DNA of 46,758 nucleotides from Gluconacetobacter asukensis (GTDB lineage Bacteria > Pseudomonadota > Alphaproteobacteria > Acetobacterales > Acetobacteraceae), in contig NZ_JABEQE010000024.1 in NCBI RefSeq assembly GCF_014174375.1, forward strand, positions 1 to 46,758, given 5' to 3'. Shown piece by piece: positions 43,800-46,758 of this stretch (positions within the stretch are counted from its first letter, which is position 1; the number at the start of each line of letters is the position of its first letter). A program made the translations under genes and the position numbers. A model generated the notes under the pieces. It saw only the letters and a list, made by a program, of their open reading frames with translations. It did not search any database and was not told the DNA's origin.

Positions 43800-44531
43800 T
43801 CAGTGGCGGAGGAAGCCGGCGATCGGTGCCTCGAATTTCGGCCACAGAGAGGCCAACGCCATCATGACAGTCGCGAAACCCATGATGTGCAATGTCGAGG
43901 TGGCGGGCCGTTTTCCGGTCTGCCGGGACTGCTGGAGGACGCGGAGCCAGCCGGCCGCCACAGCCAGGAGGGCCACCGGCGTGACGTAACGATGCGCATC
44001 GGCGAACCATGCCAGGATTCCCCCGACCGACCCCAGCAGGACGGCGGGGAGGGCGAGCGGCAGAACGCAGCAGACGCCGCAGGCGAGTGCCGCCGTCGAT
44101 GCCGTCGCGGCGGCGGCGCTGACGGCCCGATTGCCTTGCGGTTTCGCTTCGGCCTTCGCCGGGCCGCAGTTTCCTGCGCATCCGCAGGGGGCGGGCTGCG
44201 GCGTCTTTTCCTGGAACATGGCGAAGATCGTCTCGGCGGCATCGCGTGCGGCCTCTGGCGCGGTGACCACGAGCGTCAGGGTGTCGGGACGGTTTTTCAG
44301 GTCGAAGCTGAGGAAGGCGCAGCATGCCTGTTCCTGCGCGATCAGTCGCCGGATGTCGGCGATGGCGGAGGGGGCGTAATCGAGCGTCAGGCGCAGATCG
44401 TCGCGTCGGGCGGCTTTCAGGGCCCGCGCATTCAGGTCGGCGATCCAGACCATTCGCTGCCGGTAGCTGTCGCCGTCCAGCATGCAGGCAATCGGTGCCT
44501 GGTCCGTGGCCGTGTCCATTCCTTCGCTCAT
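43800..44531 (-). CDS. Cys-rich membrane protein, MerT/MerC-like, probable metal transport
   Basis: 243 residues in two parts. Residues 1 to about 105 form a soluble domain (DLRLTLDYAPSAIADIRRLI, EQACCAFLSFDL) often found next to MerR genes. A Cys loop (CGCAGNCG) leads to a membrane domain of about three helices with a CGVCCVLPLALPAVLLGSVG metal-path motif like MerT/MerC. It is divergent from merR over a MerR-type promoter, so it is likely metal-induced. Mercury is the first guess from the cysteines, but no merA is present in the window. Confidence 0.7.
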   Translation of the reverse strand: MSEGMDTATDQAPIACMLDGDSYRQRMVWIADLNARALKAARRDDLRLTLDYAPSAIADIRRLIAQEQACCAFLSFDLKNRPDTLTLVVTAPEAARDAAETIFAMFQEKTPQPAPCGCAGNCGPAKAEAKPQGNRAVSAAAATASTAALACGVCCVLPLALPAVLLGSVGGILAWFADAHRYVTPVALLAVAAGWLRVLQQSRQTGKRPATSTLHIMGFATVMMALASLWPKFEAPIAGFLRH

Positions 44532-44586
44532 GTCTGCTCCTGGGTGTGCTGTAGTAGCGTGTGGCGCCATGCGCGCCGCTCGCCAG

Positions 44587-44617
44587 GGCATACATGTTCA
44601 AGTAACTTGAGGTTCAA
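44587..44617 (-). promoter_or_regulatory. MerR-type promoter with 19-bp spacer
   Basis: On the minus strand -35 TTGAAC (44617-44612) and -10 TATGCC (44592-44587) are 19 bases apart, the overlong spacer diagnostic of MerR-activated promoters. Inside is the dyad TCAAGT-A-ACTTGA (44598-44610), the expected regulator site. It drives the Cys-rich membrane protein; merR reads the other way 20 bases off. Confidence 0.7.
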
Positions 44618-44636
44618 GGGCTATTTGGGGGGCGTG

Positions 44637-45086
44637 ATGGCAGGATACAGGATTGGTGCGCTTGCCGGGCGTACCGGCACCAATGCGGCAACCATTCGTT
44701 ATTATGAGGAGATCGGCCTCCTCCCGCGCCCCGACCGGCGAGAGGGTAACCAGCGCTGTTATGGCGAGGATGATGTCCGTCGCCTGACCTTCATCCGCCG
44801 TTGTCGCGATTTCGGCTTTTCGATCGAGCAGGTGCGGACCCTGGTCTCGCTGGTCCAGGATCGGTCGCGCTCATGCATGGAGGCGCGCGATCTGGCGCAG
44901 ACGCATCTCTCCGCCGTGCAGGTAAAGCTGCGCGAACTGGCGGCGCTGGAGAAAAGCCTCGTTCAGTTCGTGGCGGCGTGCGATGCGGAATGCGCGGGTG
45001 GTCCGGGGCCCGATTGCTGCATCCTGGATGATCTGTCGGGGACGATGAAGCCGGCTGCCGGTTGCTGCGGGACCGGATTGCCCTGA
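44637..45086 (+). CDS. MerR-family metalloregulator
   Basis: 149 residues. N-terminal helix-turn-helix YRIGALAGRTGTNAATIRYYEEIGLLPRP, the coiled-coil dimer helix, and metal-type cysteines at 80 (SRSCMEARDLA), 115 and 119 (FVAACDAEC), and 127/128 (PDCCILDDL), close to MerR's Cys82/117/126. A CC pair also lies near the C-terminus. It would twist the 19-bp-spacer promoter on metal binding. ATG 44637 follows TTGGGGGGCG. Confidence 0.85.
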   Translation: MAGYRIGALAGRTGTNAATIRYYEEIGLLPRPDRREGNQRCYGEDDVRRLTFIRRCRDFGFSIEQVRTLVSLVQDRSRSCMEARDLAQTHLSAVQVKLRELAALEKSLVQFVAACDAECAGGPGPDCCILDDLSGTMKPAAGCCGTGLP

Positions 45087-45106
45087 ACGGCCCAGGGTTG
45101 GCGGTT

Positions 45107-46453
45107 TTACGCGAGCATGCGCCGCAGCCGGGCCATGGCACCGGGTAGGGCGCGCACCTTCAGCACGCGGCCGGTTTCGTCATGTTCTTCGGACAGGACC
45201 CGTGCGCTCTCGTAGATCTCGCCGATCAGTTTCTGTTTGGCGTAAGGCAGAACCAGAACATCGTCGATCATCTCGGCCTCGAAAAAGGCGATGATGGTCT
45301 CGCGCAGGGCGCCTACATCGTCCGGTGCGTGGGCGGAGAGCATGATCGCGTCGGGATGTTTTTCCAGCAGGGCGGCGCGGCGGGTGGCGTCTACCCGGTC
45401 CATCTTGTTCAGGACGAGGCGGGACGGTACGGTATCCGCGCCGATCTCGCGCAGCACGCTGCGGCTGACCTCCAATTGCGCTTCATAGGTCGGGTCCGAC
45501 GCATCGACCACGAAGAGCAGCAGTGAGGCTTCCAGCGCCTCGGACAGGGTGGAGCGGAACGAGGCCACCAGATCATGGGGCAGTTGCTTGATGAAGCCGA
45601 CCGTATCGGAGACGAGCACGCGCGGCCGGGTTTCGGGCTGGAGCGTGCGCACCGTGGTGTCGAGCGTGGCGAAGAGCTTGTCCTGCACCAGCACCTCGCT
45701 GCCAGTGAGGGCGCGCATCAGGGAGGATTTGCCGGCATTGGTATAGCCGACCAGGGCGACGCGTAGCTGGTCGCGGCGGGCGGAGCGGCGCTGGTCGCTG
45801 TCGCGCTGCACCGCTTCAAGCTGGGTTTTCAGTTCCGCCAGCCGGTCGCGGATCTTGCGGCGATCGAGGGCGAGATTGCTTTCGCCGGCGCCGGGGCCCT
45901 GCTGGCGGCCGCCGCCGTGGGAGGATTCACGCAGGCGCGGGGCGACATATTTCAGGCGCGCCATCTCCACCTGCAATTTCGCCTCGCGGGTGTTGGCATG
46001 GCGGTGGAAGATTTCGACGATGACGCCGGTGCGGTCCAGCACCTGCGCACCCGTGGCGCGTTCGAGGTTGCGGATCTGGCTGGGCGAGAGTTCGTGGTCG
46101 ACGATCACGAATTCGGGCCTGTCGGAGGCATTCGGCTCGGGTTCGGCCGGCCCGGGGGCTTCGGCGGTGGCCTCGAACCGTTTCCGGGCCTTGGTCATGG
46201 GGGGTGTCGCCATGGAGGTGATGACGCCGCTGCCGCCGGTCAGGGCGGCTAGTTCCTCCAGCTTGCCGGCGCCCAGAAGCGACGCGGCACCCGTGCCTTC
46301 GCGCTTCTGCGACACCGAGCCGACGACTGCATAGCCCAGGGTTTTGACCAGGCGGCCCAGTTCTTCGAGGCTGGCTTCATGGGCGACGTCATCGACATCG
46401 GGGGTCTGGATGCCGACGAGAACGGCGCGCGGAATGGGGGGAGTGGTTTCCAT
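45107..46453 (-). CDS. hflX: GTPase HflX
   Basis: 448 residues. The HflX N-terminal domain (GSVSQKREGTGAASLLGAGKLEEL, ELSPSQIRNLERATGAQVLDRTGVI) is followed by the coiled linker KYVAPRLRESSHGGGRQQGPGAGE. The G domain has G1 VGYTNAGKSSLM, G3 SDTVGFIKQLP, and G4 LNKMD. It splits or rescues stalled and heat-damaged ribosomes. A 50-residue insertion-like acidic/Pro segment (about 85-125) is notable. ATG 46453 follows AAGCGAGCG. Convergent with merR, 20 bases between stops. Confidence 0.93.
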   Translation of the reverse strand: METTPPIPRAVLVGIQTPDVDDVAHEASLEELGRLVKTLGYAVVGSVSQKREGTGAASLLGAGKLEELAALTGGSGVITSMATPPMTKARKRFEATAEAPGPAEPEPNASDRPEFVIVDHELSPSQIRNLERATGAQVLDRTGVIVEIFHRHANTREAKLQVEMARLKYVAPRLRESSHGGGRQQGPGAGESNLALDRRKIRDRLAELKTQLEAVQRDSDQRRSARRDQLRVALVGYTNAGKSSLMRALTGSEVLVQDKLFATLDTTVRTLQPETRPRVLVSDTVGFIKQLPHDLVASFRSTLSEALEASLLLFVVDASDPTYEAQLEVSRSVLREIGADTVPSRLVLNKMDRVDATRRAALLEKHPDAIMLSAHAPDDVGALRETIIAFFEAEMIDDVLVLPYAKQKLIGEIYESARVLSEEHDETGRVLKVRALPGAMARLRRMLA

Positions 46454-46518
46454 CGCTCGCTTGTAGCACGGATCGTGACCAGGTCCGGAGCAGTTTGCAG
46501 AGCCGGCTCCGCCGGTTT

Positions 46519-46630
46519 GTTCTTTTTTGCAAAAAAGAACCAAAAAACTCTGATTCGTTCAGGAGCCTTGTGCTGGGAACAGGCGATGGCCCTGAACAGA
46601 TCAAAAGTCTTCTTGCTTCTTTTTCTTCAG
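46519..46630 (+). repeat. Dispersed hairpin repeat, copy C
   Basis: The palindrome GTTCTTTTTT-GC-AAAAAAGAAC (46519-46540) is followed by CAAAAAACTCTGATTCGTTC. The central hairpin arms are GTTCAGGAGC and GGCCCTGAAC, then AAAAGTCTTCTTGCTTCTTT. The right arm of the third stem is replaced by the second repeat family from 46629. It lies upstream of hflX. Confidence 0.85.
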
Positions 46631-46680
46631 AGCCTGACCGAAAATGCGGGCTGGCGAGCGAGAGCGGCCCGAAGGGTCGC
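46629..46680 (+). repeat. Inverted-repeat element, copy 2 (left part)
   Basis: The first 43 bases match 19755-19797 at 37 positions, including GAGCGAGAGCGGCCCGAA in full. The right arm is not clearly preserved (a possible trace at GGTTTCCAAGC, 46690-46700). It is fused directly to hairpin-repeat copy C. Confidence 0.65.
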
Positions 46681-46758
46681 GCCCGGCGTGGGTTTCCAAG
46701 CATCGGGGCGGAGCGGCCTCGGAGGCTGCGAGCACCGAAGAACAGGAAACGCGCGTCG

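Overview
High-GC, gene-dense chromosomal DNA, most probably from an acetic acid bacterium or close relative (Acetobacteraceae, Alphaproteobacteria). This rests on the alanine aminotransferase / homoserine dehydrogenase / glpX / recJ block, high-GC codon use, and the mix of AqpZ, HflX, single-chain dihydroxyacetone kinase and many small lipoproteins. No 16S gene is present, so the genus is inference.

Layout. (1) 1-346: 3' end of an outer-membrane efflux protein. (2) 372-13649: a TonB-dependent receptor divergent from what looks like a complete aerobic nicotinate-degradation operon. The order is nicC, nicA, nicB, an NCS2-type permease, nicX, nicF, nicE, nicD and a MarR regulator (NicR-like). 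The genes are mostly ATGA-overlapped. The encoded route is nicotinate -> 6-hydroxynicotinate -> 2,5-dihydroxypyridine -> N-formylmaleamate -> maleamate -> maleate -> fumarate. (3) 13712-18834: AqpZ, a secreted amidohydrolase, and an ABC importer of the nitrate/sulfonate/taurine type. (4) 19212-19840: a small poly-serine protein, a (TC)16 microsatellite and an inverted-repeat element. (5) 19841-22487: two tandem, translationally coupled ferritin-like di-iron paralogues and a ClpP paralogue. (6) 22670-29506: an OmpA-like lipoprotein, then alaA-like, hom, glpX and recJ.

(7) 29596-29671: tRNA-Glu(CUC), followed by about 3 kb of decayed mobile DNA. It holds an integrase remnant, an AT-rich gene pair whose second member is a RelE/ParE-like toxin, small lipoproteins and a frameshifted DUF5681 (phage-packaging-linked) gene. 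(8) 32698-45086: small membrane and secreted proteins, a DUF3142 protein overlapping a large lipoprotein, a PRISE-like reductase, a DMT permease, dihydroxyacetone kinase, a MarR gene with its palindromic operator, and a MerR gene divergent from a Cys-rich membrane protein. (9) 45107-46453: HflX.

Two dispersed non-coding repeat families cross the window. One, of about 110-125 bp, is built of nested hairpins and has three copies (12171, 39751, 46519), one of them inside the nic operon between nicE and nicD. The other is a shorter element with copies at 19754 and 46629; the second copy abuts the third copy of the first family. With the atypical toxin-antitoxin-like pair and the di-iron pair, these are the least explained parts of the window.
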